A stretch of DNA of 7,192 nucleotides from the NCBI GenBank assembly GCA_031284085.1, contig JAITAM010000007.1, positions 1 through 7,192 on the forward strand. The letters are read 5' to 3'. The notes under the pieces are model-generated. The model had not been told where the DNA came from. It worked only from the letters and a program-made list of their open reading frames with translations, and searched no databases. Within the stretch, counting starts at the first letter, position 1. The number at the start of each line of letters is the position of its first letter. Origin of the DNA: Spirochaetaceae bacterium (GTDB taxonomy: Bacteria; Spirochaetota; Spirochaetia; Treponematales; Breznakiellaceae). Made by a program: the position numbers and the translations under genes. Positions 6,975-7,192 of the stretch are shown here, piece by piece.

Positions 6975-7192
6975 ATGTCAAGGAAACTTAGAGGTTCAAC
7001 TAGCAAGGGTAAGACTTGTCATGTGGTTACAAAGGTTAATCGAGACCATCATGAATTAGACCCTAAAGAAGACAAAGAACGTCTTATCGTGGTTATTGCA
7101 GAAGCAAAAGAACGCTACGACTTTGAGGTGCCTACGTTTTGTATTATGGGCAACCACGTCCATATACTTATTACTCCTGCTCCGGGTGAAAG
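6975..7192 (+). CDS. REP-associated tyrosine transposase (RAYT, Y1/HUH family), 5' part
   Basis: The ORF opens at ATG 6975 and is still open at the window edge, giving the first 72 residues. It starts basic (MSRKLRGSTSKGK), then THVVTK-like CHVVTKVNR (15-23), a common opening of IS200-like/RAYT proteins, and ends with FCIMGNHVHILITP (55-68). H61-V-H63 is the HUH metal-binding motif of Y1 transposases; the catalytic Tyr would lie beyond the window. RAYTs are single-copy domesticated relatives of IS200/IS605 transposases that act on REP palindromes, and an inverted REP-like pair lies 80-135 bp upstream. No clear ribosome site precedes the ATG, so the start is less certain than the identity. Whether the gene is intact cannot be judged. 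Confidence 0.85.
   Translation, partial: MSRKLRGSTSKGKTCHVVTKVNRDHHELDPKEDKERLIVVIAEAKERYDFEVPTFCIMGNHVHILITPAPGE

Overview
The window looks like chromosomal DNA of a spirochaete, most likely a Treponema. The evidence is a lipoprotein gene whose product resembles the treponemal 47-kDa lipoprotein Tp47, and a CHASE2/nucleotide-cyclase membrane protein of a kind common in spirochaetes. Species cannot be fixed from the sequence alone. Base composition appears moderate and even across the genes.

Layout, left to right. Positions 1-362 are almost entirely tandem repeats: two arrays of different sequence but the same 23-bp period, with a short REP-like motif (88-100) at their junction. A promoter (378-406) and a 10-bp inverted repeat (410-437) lead into a large lipoprotein gene on the + strand (462-2521). 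That gene carries a 19-G homopolymer (774-792) typical of a phase-variable contingency locus. It is also split by an apparent single-base loss near 2003, so it reads as two ORFs (462-2042 and 2060-2521) that together make one protein of about 686 aa. Two consecutive hairpin terminators (2531-2554, 2570-2606) close it.

A convergent minus-strand unit fills 2728-6462: atpD (F1 beta), atpC (F1 epsilon), then a 645-aa CHASE2/cyclase-like membrane protein. The genes are 2 bp apart (atpD-atpC) or overlap by 14 bp (atpC-cyclase), and a good promoter (6526-6554) lies just upstream of atpD. The usual upstream partner atpG is absent; a repeat region lies there instead.

Positions 6463-6974 hold the atpD leader and promoter, a lone degenerate repeat unit, a third tandem array with a 23-bp period (about 6635-6795), an inverted pair of REP-like motifs (6840-6895, REPIN-like) and a small hairpin. 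At the right edge a REP-associated tyrosine transposase (RAYT, Y1/HUH family) begins at 6975 and runs out of the window with its HVH motif visible. REP-like motifs sharing a GGTCTG(A/T)CCC core occur at both ends and in the middle of the window, so the RAYT probably mobilises or recognises them.

Main points of interest: a putatively phase-variable Tp47-like surface lipoprotein; three unrelated-looking arrays with identical 23-bp periodicity linked to a RAYT/REP system; and an atpDC pair joined to a sensory protein whose cyclase domain lacks several catalytic residues.
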